Shown in pieces: positions 1 through 12,700 of a stretch of DNA of 64,000 nt (its first letter is position 1; every line of letters begins with the position of its first letter). A program made the translations under genes and the position numbers. Source of the stretch: Galbula dea (Eukaryota > Chordata > Aves > Piciformes > Galbulidae); NCBI GenBank assembly GCA_013399015.1, contig VWZX01009005.1, positions 1,138,716 to 1,202,715 of the forward strand. Reading direction: 5' to 3'. The notes under the pieces were generated by a model, which was given only the letters and a program-made list of their open reading frames with translations, did not search any database and was not told the DNA's origin.

Positions 1-3000
1 AATGAACATGAGAGAAAAAGGAAGGTGGGCCTGGGACTGGAAGATACACAGCAGAGGAAATATATACATGCTGATGGTGAGAGGCTCTGGGTCTCCATGA
101 GCTTGTGGCATATTTTCAGGGTGCAAAGAGAAGGTTGCACGTAGTGTTACAGAGGAAGAGGTGAAAGGAACTGGGAAGGAAAATTACACAGTCTGGTCCT
201 TATAGAGATTTGCAACTGGTAAATAAAACTGAACTTCATTCCTGTGCAGAGGGCCAGCTTGAGACAGATGCAAGCACTTAACACATACCTGGAGCTTTTT
301 GATAAGCTGTGGCTCCTGTAAAAGTGATCAGCTGGCTCTAGCCGAACATGGAAGGTTTGTGCCAGCTCTCACATCACTTCAACTAAATCAGAGTATGGAC
401 TGAAAATTGCTCCAGTGAGATTTTACTTTTCTTTTGCTCTGGGGATATGTAACTTGTCTTTGACACCTGTTTCACTGATACTTAGAGGGGCCAGAGTGAC
501 TCCTGCTTTAACTTTCACTCCCCTATCTGGAACCCACTTAGGCTATAGCAGCCTGTCCCTATCTGCCTTTGCTGCTGCCCAGCAGCTCTGCAGAGATCTC
601 TGCAGCCAGCTTGCTGATGGACTCCCATAACATCCTCATCACTCCTCCTCTGCTGGGACCTGGTAAAAAGTCCTTAGTGTCAGTTCCTGCAACGGGAATT
701 TTCCCTGGCTGTATGAGGGACTTTTTGGAGTCCTTTTGTACTGCTGCAGTTTTATGTGCCAGACATATACCTCAGGGGAGTGGAGGAGGGAGTGTAAGAA
801 TCACATTTGAGGTTTCCAGTCCTTTGGCAAAAACAAGGAGTCAAACCAGGATATTTCTCCTTTAAAGAATAAGCAAAGGGGGAAATACTTCTAAGAAGAA
901 AAAGTAACCTGTAGACATTAGAATATTAGTAAAGAATTTCACTGACTCTTCTGTGTTGCTGTTCATTGTGGGGCTCTCTGAAAGGTCTTTGTTTTTTAAA
1001 AGAAGTCTGCCTTCTGCTTGCTGTTTAGTCTATTCTTAGGAATAGCCTCGTTTGCTCTGGTTTGCTGGAAGACTTGCTTAGTTGACTCAGATATTGACTG
1101 GAAGCTTTCTCAACACTGTTGCAGGGAGGGGCCATTGAGCAATCAGTCTCTTGAGCTAAATGCCTGTTCAAAGCAAAAGGCTGCACCCACGCATGTAAGG
1201 TACATTGAGATCAGCTCTGACATCCTTACTGCCACTCAACAGCTCTTTATTCTGTGGCAGTCACATTGCTTCATAAACTAAGGCCCCATTAGTGTTTAAG
1301 CACAGCTAGCAGAACTTAGCTGCCTGTACGTCTGTCTGGCAGTGAATTTGTTGTGTCCATGCCTTATAGTGTAGCTTTCATTCTATGTAGCATCACTTCT
1401 TATGCAGTGTTCATTTTCTTTCTTAATTTTGCTCTGATAAAATGAAGCATTTATCAGCTGGGAGAGGCCCACCAAATGTGGAATCACAGTAACAGCTGTT
1501 GTAGCAATGTTGCATTTGGAGATCTGCTGGCTCTGCAGCAGGAAAGTCATGTTTGGTGTTGGCTAAGTTATCCACAGAGCTTTTGCTAGATAGGGCAGCC
1601 TTGGGCTGGTTTGTGTGGCAAAAGTGCTCTGTGACGTTGCAGGGGTGAGTGGATCCTTTCTGAGGAACCCCAGGAGGTGGTATTCAGAAACTTGTGAATT
1701 TTCTAGGTTTTGTGGATCCAGCAGAACTCATTGCACACTGCCAATTGCTTGGCTTTTGTAGTTGTTTGCACAGGTTCTGAACACTTCTGTTCAGTACTGT
1801 TCCTGAAAGGTGTCAAAATTAACGGTATCAGGACAGGTGAGGATTGTGGAATGGCCCTAGAGGCAAGTATTACTTGCTTAGTTTCACTGAGGTCAGGAAT
1901 CTGTTCCTTCCTGCTTGCCCACACTGTCTACCAGAAAAAGCAGAGTAGGTAACAGATCTACTACAAAAAACCCCATCTCTTCTCTAAAAGCTGACAGCAC
2001 CACTTTGTGCACCACAGAAACACAGAACATTCACAAGCCTCCTATGCCTCTCCTTTCAGTAGCAAGTAAGTAAAACAACATAAAGCTTCTTCCTGAACTT
2101 CTGTGAGAATTCATGATCCAGGAATTTGGAGAATGAATCACAAAAAACCTTTTGTAAGGGGTACTGCCAGAGATGACTATTTGAAAGCAATTCTAGCTTT
2201 CCACAGTAGAATGGTTGCATAATATTTTTAGAGATTTTTTTTTTCCCCAACTTTTTGATTTTATTCTCAGCTATTAATTTTCTAGGGCCTCCTGAATAGC
2301 TCAGTGTTCTCTGCTGGTTCAGCTAGTGCTAAGCAGGCTGATGCATCACAAAAATAATATCCATGTCAAGGCAGCTGTTTATGGTGAATAGGAGTTAAAT
2401 GATGAGTTGTTCCAGGAGTGCTGGAACAAGTGAAGCCTGATTTTCTCCAGCTCTGTGTCTCATGCTTGACTTTGAGCTGTTTCCATAACTGGGGCATTTC
2501 TTACAATACTTTGCTGTGGGAACTCTCTCATACTGGGTGATGTGGGGGTCATTATGCAGGGTTCTCCTCCCAGAGGTCATATGTCAGACAGGGCTCCTTA
2601 CTTCTGCGGAGTCACTAATTTTTAGGAGGGTGATAAAGGACTATGGTGCTTCAAATATTTTTCCATCAGCTTTCTGACCCAAGTGTTTTAAGATGAGTGG
2701 GGGGGGACAGATAAACAGGTTGACAGGCAGGCACAGCCCTACACGTACATAGTGATCATGGAAGCCCTGTTTCCTTGGGAAAGCATGATAATCATAGGAA
2801 ATATTATGCAAGCTATACTACAGGGCATGCAAATCCAAGTGAAATGGATAAGGCAGGATAACTTGAAGAGAAAATGATTAGGAAACAACTCATAAAACTT
2901 ATTTTTTAATTCTAGCAATCAGTGTGCTTTGATGCTGGTTTAAATGAGCAGTTGTAAACTGAGTGTGTTTGGAAACTGTGTTAGCTTATGAAAAAGCAGT

Positions 3001-3740
3001 GATGCTTCCTGTAACTTTTTTAATAAGTAAGAGGTAAAATATGCTAGTATATTTATGTATAATTTCTGATGGTGTTTAAACACCTGTGACTGTTATTACC
3101 CAGCTACATTGCAGAAAACATGGCAGTATTTTGTCTTTTCTGTTACAGCAAGGTAACTACTGGGCCTGGGCTCTTTGTAAAAATACATATTGCTGTATAG
3201 GAAACAGTCAGCAGAAGCCAGATATATCTCAGAGCAAACCAATGAGTTTGGTTCCTGATGGCATTGTTTTGGCAATGTAACATGAATACAAACATATATA
3301 TCCAATTTTAGGCCAGGACACTATGATGGGCACTTCATGTGAATAGAGTATCTGACCCAATATGCCCATACAAGTTGATCTTTGTGAAAGACAGGTACTC
3401 TTAGGTCATACAAGGGTCTAATAATTGCTATGCCTCTATGATTATATGGTCATTGGTCTTCTTGTGAATACTGGTATAAAGGACTATACTCCCAGGCCAG
3501 AACAGGTGAAAATAATGGTATACAATTTGTATACAATCACATCATGATCACCTGATAAGTGATTTTAATACTTTGCTTAAAGCTTACCTGCCATGGATAA
3601 GCAATAAATGCAAATCTGTTAGGTAATGAAATCTATCATTACATTTCTTGTGACCCGTGAGACAGGATTCCTGTGGATCACAGGGGCTTTCTTTACTTTC
3701 ATGTATCCTGTCTTTGATGCAATATTCTTCTGTTTTGCAG
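1..3740 (+). other. GPR137B intron sequence upstream of the first visible exon
   Basis: No exon of the family is recognisable here. Short open frames on both strands show no known motif. It is unique-looking intron sequence with a G8 run near 2700. The first coding exon should lie to the left of the window. Confidence 0.7.
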
Positions 3741-3790
3741 GTGATTTTCAAAGCTAAGTCAAAATATTCCCCAGAGCTACTGAAATACAG
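3741..3790 (+). CDS. GPR137B: GPR137B exon encoding VIFKAKSKYSPELLKYR
   Basis: A pyrimidine-rich tract ending in TTTTGCAG precedes the exon and GTAAGA follows it. It has 50 nt, starts in phase 0 and ends two bases into the Arg codon. It encodes the loop after helix 3. It is the first GPR137B exon in the window and is too short for a naive ORF search. Confidence 0.93.
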
Positions 3791-6700
3791 GTAAGAATAA
3801 TGCAAACATTTAGTGTTGTAAAGAAGGGTCCCCATGCTTTTTAAGAAGCACTATATCTTTGATTATTTGTGGCTCTTATATCTCAGCTGTTCATATTTAT
3901 ATATCAATGCTTTATGATGATGGCTCTGGAGCCAGCTTCCTCCTCTAAAGCTGCTTCTTCCTGTATCATTTCACAACACAAGCACCATTTTCAGACATTC
4001 ACATATTTCAAAGGCAAATATTTCAAATGCAAGCAGAAAGCACCCTAATGATTTGTTTACAGATTCTTAACATTTATATTGCTAGGTGAATTCAGACCGT
4101 GTGCTTTGGTAAAGGTAGCAGAGTGTTGTATTTAGTTTGACAGGAATGAATGGGACTGGATATGTATTAATCCATGAAGTCAGTGGTAATAAAAACTCAA
4201 AAGTTCTGGGAAGGTGAGAGAAGACTTGTGAAGGGAAAGAGCTAGAGAGAATGGATTCAAGTTACTGATGTGTTTGGGACATCACAGATAACCTGGCCTG
4301 ACTCACAGAGTCACAGAACTGTTTTGGTTGGAAAAGACTTCCAAGATCACCAAGTCCAACCATCATCAAACAGCAGTGCCCTGTCACCACCAGACTGTGT
4401 CCCCCAGCACCACACCTCCACAGCTTCCAACCACCTCTGGGGATGGTGACCCGTAGAGTTGAGGTTATGGTAGCTTAGCATTTAGGTGGAGAGATTTGTT
4501 TGGGATCTTTTTGAGCAAGAGGTATTGTCAGGAACTACTTGTAAGTTCCCCAAAGAGCAGTAATGTCCAGAAAGCTGAGGAAGAGCTCAATAAAATAATG
4601 TTTATTGTGGCAATGCCTAAAAACCTCAGTTGGGCAATGTTGTTTAGACAGGAGGAGGAGAGGGAGGTTGTATCCATTCTAAAGAAAGAATTTACAATCT
4701 GAATTCAGTGTGGGAAAACAGAGTAGTTTGAAACTGAAAGCTGACCTGTTACTTGCTGACTATTAGGAGAACATAGTACTGTATCAACAGGTCAAATATT
4801 AACATGGCCCTTGCAGTGGAAACTTTGTTATTCAGTTGGGTTTTGATACAGCTAGAGAAGTGAGCATCTGGAGCAAGTCTTTCAGAAACAATGTTTGGCA
4901 GAATGGCAGTAGAGTGAGAGCAAGCTTGGGGCAGGCTGTACTTGGGCTGCTGAGGGCATGGGACATGTAGGGTGTGATGGCTCACTGAGGAATGTGGACT
5001 CCATGCTGAACCACAACTGATGCAGAAATTGTCAGGATGGAAACAGAGAGCCTGCATCTATTTTGGTGGCCTCAGGAATGCTTTAAAGTTAGTGGGTCTG
5101 TGTGCATACCTTGGCTACATCCCAAACCACAAGGAGCAAGAGCTGGATGCTGCAGAGTGAACACTGTGGTATACAAATCCATTCAAGTCCCTTTGCTCTC
5201 TGGTGTCTGTAGGAAGGAAATCCAGGAGTATGGGCTGGCAGAAAGCACAGCACACACCAGCTAGATCCTCTGCCAGCCCCCAGTGCAAAACTGCACGTCC
5301 CTGATTGTATGCATAGGCAGGAGCAACAAAGAGTATGGGCTGCAGGTCAGGGTGGTATAGGGCAAGCCTGTGAACATGTTCCAGGCTACTTTTAAAAGTG
5401 AGTGGTAGAAGCTTTGAACCTGACCTGTTACTGATGTTTGTAGCAAGGCTTTATTCCTGAAAACTGCTTGAAAATGTTTTTCTTCAAGCAAAGGGCTCTA
5501 GTGATAGTTAGTCAATGCCTATGAAGTGACTACATTAACACCCTGCACGTAGCATTTGGAAAGTTTCATTTCCTAACACTTGATACATTGTGACTGGAAC
5601 TACTCATGTACAGACTACCCTTCCCGCAACAGCTCCATGTCCACCCTGACTCTTGCCAACTGCATTTCTAACACAGATCACTCTTGGATCTGGTCTAAAC
5701 TTTTCTCTTTATTCAGCACTGTTGGTAAAGGACTTCAGTAGTATTTTGTTTTAATAGCTAGATCTCTTAATAGGAACATGGTTAGCCTGTGTAAAAGAGC
5801 CATATAAATAAAGCTGACCTTGTTTCCTACCTTCTACAGGGTAGTTAAAGTCATGTAATATATGCACACCCACAGCTGAGGTCCTGAATCTTAATTATAA
5901 CATGTTAGTGAAAGATCATAGAATCACAGAGTGGTTTAGGTTAGAAGGGACCATTAAAGATCATCTAGTCCAACCCCCTGTCCCATGGGCAGGACATCTT
6001 TCATTAGATAGGTTTCTCTAATCCTAAGGGAGAGAAGGATGATAGAAAGATGTATGGCCTACACAAAGGGGCTGAAGTCTGCAGTTACTGAATTTGATTT
6101 TTCTTCATTGCTGAATGTTCACTTTCAGGCTATTTTTTTTCCTCATTTTTCTTTAATAAGTGCCAGATGTTATTGCCTGGTATTGGCACAGAGAGATGCC
6201 TGGTATTTCTGCAACAGGTAATGGCAACATAAACACAGCAACAGAGAGGTAGGACTGCACTCTCTGTATTGGCATGGGTCTCAGAAATCACAATCATTTC
6301 AGGCACAGAAAAAAACCAGATAAAATCCTATCAGAGATCCAGAATCTTAAGCAAACTTTACTCAGCACAGCCTTCATGGTGTTAGTTACTGTGGCAAAAG
6401 AGCTCAAGGCTAAGCCTGTGCCAGCCCAACTTCATATTTGAAGAGTCCTTCTGCATGCCTCCCTGGGCTTGGGGATTTCTTACAGTCTCTAGATTTGGGT
6501 GAGGCTTGCTGTGCTGTGTGTGTGCATGCCTTGTTACACACAGCCCTCAGATGCTGTATGGTTTCTGAGGAAACCACATCCAAAATGCAGTAATTTCAAA
6601 CAGCTTTTCCTGATAAACAAGGCAAAACTCACTGCATTCATCTGAATTTTGATTTTAAGCTCAAAGAGAAACTTAGGAGTGCATCTAGCCTGACAGAGAA

Positions 6701-9700
6701 GGAACAGAACACGCTGGCACATGCCTTCCCTGGCCAAACCAGATTATACACAGCTTCTTTTAAGGGACTAGCCCAAAAGTGGGGATTAAGCACAATAGGT
6801 TTTTGAACAGTCTCTGGTGCAATCTGGAAGCACCTCTCCTTCCCTGCTTTTTTATCTTCTAAAAAACCCCATATGCTTATTCATGTCTTGTAGGTGCCCT
6901 GGTACTTGAGATGTAAGGATACATTCTGCCTTTGAGTGAGTTAGGAATGCTTTCTGTAGCTGCAGAGACCCTCAAATTGCCTAGAGAGACAAAGCCTGTA
7001 TCTCCATCAGTGCTTATTCAGAAGTTCAGCAACAGTGCCCCTATTGTCAAAACAGGCAGCCATTTCCTCAGCCACTTCGTGTTAATAAGGAGGAGGGAAG
7101 ATCATTAAGTGAAGAGCTGCACAGCTAACTGGCCATAGCATGTAGCAGAGTGTGTGGGCACAAGAGCTTGACAGTGCTGGGTTTTTTTGGTGGTTTTAGG
7201 TTTGGGTTGGGTTTTGTTTGTTTGGGGCTTTTTTGCTAGACTCCATCAAGGAGGAGCCTAGCCTGGGAGCCTTTAAGCCTTGCTAGCTGCAAGGCAGTAT
7301 CAAGGCCATGCAGACTGCACTGAAGTAGAAGGTCCCTCTGTCTAAGATGAGCAAAAAGAGAGCATATTCCTACTGTCCCATAAGCAGGCAGCAGGTAAGA
7401 GAATACTTCTCCTCATAAGCCCAAACCACACAAGAATATTTTACCTGCACTACAATAGGGGAGCAGAGATGAGACTGTTAAACAGATTTTGGGAGGTGAA
7501 GGAAGACACATGAGCATCACTTAAAGACTTTTGAGATATTAATACAAATTGTAAATGTACAACCACTACACCTGGGACCTGCATTCTCCAGAGGAAGCCC
7601 TGTGAGAGAGCTGCTTTAGGACTGCAGTGCTTCCTGTGTTAGACTGTGAGGTTTAAAGGAACTGCCTCTAGCTGCTTATCCTAAAATTGGAGGCCTCCAC
7701 TGGAAGGTTAAGAATGAGGACAATCTTTCCCCTAAGAGGGAATTCCCCTGACTGGCAAGGAAAAGAGAGCTCCTCACTCACTGCCGGATACAGCTGGAAG
7801 CAACGGCATTGAGTCACAGACAGGGACTTTTAGGCTTTCAATTCTCCCTGTTACACCTTTAAAAGGTCTCAAAAGTATTCCTCTTCCGTTCTTGCCCTCT
7901 GAAAAGAAGCCAGCTATGCCTCAGCTTTGTAGCTGTGTTGATGCTATCCCAGAAGAAGATGAATGTGTGAAAGAAGGAGCTCACCATTGGGTAAAGTATT
8001 TTTAAACAATCAGAATTGGATTACTCAGGGATAACAGTCTGGATGTTTGTTGTCAGCCAAACTCAAGAGTTCCTAGCAGGCATAAAGCTATGGCCAAAAT
8101 CTCTTGTTCAGTGACTGCAGATTCGGACCCTTATCAGTAATTGCCTTGGTCAGCAATGATAATGAAGTAAGCAAACACTTGAAATGGAAACATGCCTTTT
8201 TTTTAGGTGAAAAGCTCCACAGGTGTGTGTAGGAGTGAAGAGGGAATTAGAATCAGCTTTTCTTTAGTGTGAGGTATATTTATCTTGCAGGTATCAGTGC
8301 TGGGTAGGTGGGAAAAAAGCAGATGGAGAAAACCAGTCCAGCTCCTCAGCTTCTGTCTGTCACACTTCTATTCCAGCTCTGCTCCTGTGGTTGTGTAAAT
8401 GAACCTTTTGCCTGGCATAGGTGGCAAAATGCCAACCCAGAATCAATATGCATATTTAAATTTCCTGGTGTATCATTCATAAGGTTGCCCATGACCAAGC
8501 TGTTTAGGAAAAGGGATGGAGAAAGATGCTGAGGAACTGGTAACTCAGGGATTTTTCCCACTGTTATCTAATTCCCTACTTTAATATGAAACCTGATGGC
8601 AAGCATTAGCAGCCAGTGATGCTTCTCATGACAGTGGTGGTGTAGTAGGGTCACAACCTTGTCCATTCCAGACAACTCAACCTTTTGCAAAGTTTCTTCT
8701 GTCAGTAAGCAGCTGAAAGCTTTGTGCTGTGTATGAAGTGCATGCTCTAAGAAGGTACCTGTGTATTTTAAGTAGCTCTTAACAACCGTGCTGTTGTATT
8801 GCCACTGCAAACAGTCATCCACATTTGGGTGCTTGACATTCATTTCTTTACTTACAGCTTGTTGTGTAACTGTAAAGACAGGTTTGAAATTAGCCAAATT
8901 AATCCCTCCAGCCATCTGGAGCACTCTGATTTGGGCTCTGGTGGCTGGTTGCTCTGTTGTCACCTGTGGCAGCCCAACACATGCAGCTTTTGTTGTTCAG
9001 AGTGAAACTTCCATCTGGTGACACACCTGCTGAACAATGTTGCTAAAACTGTTTTCTCCTCACTCTCCCAGGTTGCCCCTCTACCTGGCTTCTCTTTTCA
9101 TAAGTCTCCTCTTCCTCTTGGTGAATTTAACATGTGCAGTATTGGTGAGGACACAGAATTCAGAGAGAAAAGTCATTGTTTCTGTCCGGGTGGCAATCAA
9201 TGACACGCTGTTTGTGCTGTGTGCTGTTTCCCTCTCCATCTGCCTCTATAAGATCTCCAAGATGTCTTTAGCCAACATTTACTTGGAGTCCAAGGTAAGG
9301 TACATTTTCAGTTCTTTTCAGGTACCTGCTGAGAGACAAGGGCAGTATGAGGCAAAGCCACACAGCTCTTTAGATCCCCTGAGAGCTAGAGGCCTTTAAA
9401 CGTCCTAGCTTGTGCATATATTGTGCCATACTGCACAATGTAGGAATGAAATGCTAAATGCTAGCAAGGGTGCTTTTGGCTAACACCAGTCACCCCAAAA
9501 TAGGTATTTCTGAGGCAGAGTTTATAGAACTTATGGCTGGAGTTTCTGACAGCTGCTTTTCAAGTTGATGATGCTTTCTCCAGATCCCCATCTGGAAACC
9601 ACTCCATTTCAGTAACACTACCCAGAAGTGCTCTATGCTTTGGGATCCTTCAACTTGTCAGATTATTGACTGATTAAATTCAATGTTTAAGATAGCAGAG

Positions 9701-12700
9701 TGCTGAAGATAAGCCAGACAGGAATATGAATCTCCCTTTATACATTTGCATATGGTCCTATAGATAATGAGAATGTGTTTTAAAAGACTTGCTGCATTAT
9801 AAATTCAGCCAAGTGGGGAGAAGGGGATAAAAGTCTCTCATATTACAAAATGTTCTTTAAAGAAATATTGTTAGGTTTACAGCTTTGGACACATTCAGTG
9901 ATCAAGGTGCTGGGTGATATCATGTAAGCCTGCAGTATTCATTAGAAAATCAGTGAAGATGGTTTGTATTTATAAATAATGGAACAGGGCTTTCAAAGGT
10001 CCTTACATTTGCAGTCAGTAGCTAAATCTTAAAATAAATCATTAGTTTATCCAATAGCACATTACCTTTGCCACAATAAACCTTTCAAAAATATAGGTTT
10101 CAGCTGCTGTTCAGAAAATCTTATCTTAAAATTCCTTCCTCCCTTTACTTAATCAGATGAACAGAGTACTTTTCCTGTTTAATCACATCTGGCTGTACTG
10201 CCCAACTGAAAGTTCAGGGCTGAACAGAAGATTTAAAAACACAGCTCAGTTTGTTTTGTTTCTCTCAAGCCTGTCACTTGCTGACCAAAGGGCATGGGCA
10301 GTGGATTATGTTTACTAGTAAGAAAAGTTTTTCTACTGCTGCAAATCACAGAAGTGTAAATCTCTGTAACAAAGCAGTATTAACCTAAGGGAGGCTTTGG
10401 TAGATTATTTTGTTCCATTTCCTCCTCCTGGAGGAAATCTGATCTTTACTTTAAGCTATTTCACAAAAACCAACCAACCTCTAACGTTATTGCAGATGGG
10501 AAGGGACAGGACACTCAGCTGATGAAACTTTGAATGTGGAAATAAGAATTCAAGAGCACTTTGCTCCTCCATGCTGACCTGAAATGGCAGTTTTCCTCTG
10601 GGGACTTTTAGTAGGATTTGACTGCACAAGCTTAGAGATACACATGGCTGGAACTGGCAGTGAAGAAACATCCTGCCACTGTTGTGCTGAAAAAGCTAGC
10701 TAAAGAAAACTCCATTCTCTACAGTGGTATGATAGAAGTAGCACTGGAGATAATGCATGTTCTGCAGTGCATGTAGATAGCATTGGTACTGGCAGCCTCC
10801 AGATTTGCATCTCCCATCTGCTGGCACATATCTTCTGACCACATGTGAAAAGACATTTAGCTCTCTGTGCCAAAGCTATGAGAGCATCAAGGAGGTGCAC
10901 AGCCCTGCCCTTAGGTACTGACTTGGGCCATATCTGTGCTAGCCAGCAGCAATGTGTAGGGAGACATGCTACAAACCTGGGGGCTTCCCCACTTTTCTGT
11001 AGGGGTCCGTCTGAAAAAGAATTCCTCTGGCTTTATTTTTACTGCTGCACTTTTCCTTCCCCAAGCCACTAGGTATATTTGACTGGCAGCAAACCCGGGA
11101 CACTTTTACCACCTTTTCTGTGTTTGTTGGGATTGAAGTTTGTTAAATCTCCATCATATTTAACTGTTAAGTATTAAAGAATGACAGTTATGTAGGGAAA
11201 CCCATATAGGCAAATACTGATCCTATTCTGCTCCTCAATTCTGCTATTCTCAGTCTGTAAATGCCACTGAGCTAGGATGTAGTATTTGGCAGTCAGCAGC
11301 TTCTCTTTGCTCTCTCACCCTCAGTTTCCATGACAGCATCACTGACTTGCTAGTGCTGAAGGAGACTAGAGAAGTGCCTAGCAAACATTTCCTCATGGCA
11401 TTTCCTGCTCGCTGATCTTGCCACAGCTTTCACTGCTCTCTGCTATGTCTCCAGCTTCAATTCCCATAGAGCAGCAGGCTCTCACTTCACTCCTGCAATG
11501 GCTGCAGGTGATGGCCTGGTGAGTGGTGGTGTAAGCAGGAATTCATTCAGAGAGGCTGACTGTACTGGGGATTTTGTAGTATGCCTGAGCCTGACTGTTC
11601 CCTGATTCAAAATTCTTTTGCTGGGAAAGCAGGCAAGCTAGTTTTCTGCAAGCTTTTCTGACTCCCTGAGCCTCTCTTTACTGACATTTCCAGGGAGTGC
11701 AGACTGAGCTGCTGGGTTGGCAGAGCCACAGGGACAATAGCCACCAGCATGGGTGAGCAGCAGAAGGGCCCTGGTAGTTGCCTGAAGGCCAGGGGTTCAG
11801 GACATAGTCATTTGGTGACCTTCCCTGATACTTCACTAGCCATTCTGTTATATCCATGCTCTATCTGCCACAGCACTTTGGATCTCTGCTCCTTGGCTGC
11901 AAACATGGGAACAGTATGTGAGTGGAGCGAGTAGAGTGGAGACCTTCACATGTCCTGCACTGGTAGAAAAGGTCCTGTGAGGGGAGGAACAACTTTTCTC
12001 TTGTGCTCTCTCTCACAGAGATGAGAGGAGCCCCTCTTCATGGTGTGGGTATCTGCCAGAGAGTGAGAGGGCAGGGCTAGTGAAGCAAATGACTGCAAAG
12101 TATCTTGCTCCTCTAAAAGCACACAGAGCTTTAAGCCATCTTTCCTCCTTTGGTTGCTCAAAGAACTATTCTAGGGCCAACTGCATAAAATTTACTTCAA
12201 GTTTCCTTCAAAGCCTGTCCCAGTTTTGTATATCTGCCTGCCCCTGTGATCAGACTCACAGTGATCCCTGTAGCCATGGCTCCTGGATTCCTTCCTTTCT
12301 TGCTGCTACAACTCCTGTGCTGGCGTCTCAGCGCCCCCCACAGTGACCCTCTCCACCTGACACAGTGGTCAGGTGTCTCACTTATTCCTCATGCTGGATT
12401 AGGCTCTTTCCCTGCTCTGTTGATTTTTCTCTCTAGTACTTAGGAACTGTTGTGATTTCACACTTTGTAGTCTAATTCCCCTCCTTGTGCCCAAGCTCCT
12501 TCTCACAGACCGCCCAGCCGTGGCCACTCTACCCATAGGCCATGCTTCCACTTTGCCTCCTCTAAGTTGACATTAGGTAAGGCAGGATGTTCTGTTCCTG
12601 TTTGTGCTGTGTTTGACTGCTGACTGTATACTTAGGAAATAGGTGCACAGCAAGCAGTTGTAAAAAGATGCAAGATTGCATCATGCTAGCTAGCTAGCAT

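Larger units (their letters stand above)
3791..9071 (+). other. GPR137B intron (5.3 kb)
   Basis: A GT-AG intron. It holds two antisense CR1 tail fragments (near 4302-4452 and 5915-6010) and a T/G-rich low-complexity stretch near 7176-7235. No other gene is visible. Confidence 0.8.

Noticed and set aside
8568..8963. Minus-strand open frame of 131 codons in a GPR137B intron
   Set aside because: It shows no recognisable domain, signal or repeat-protein motif, has ordinary intron composition, and lies antisense inside an intron. A frame of this length can occur by chance.
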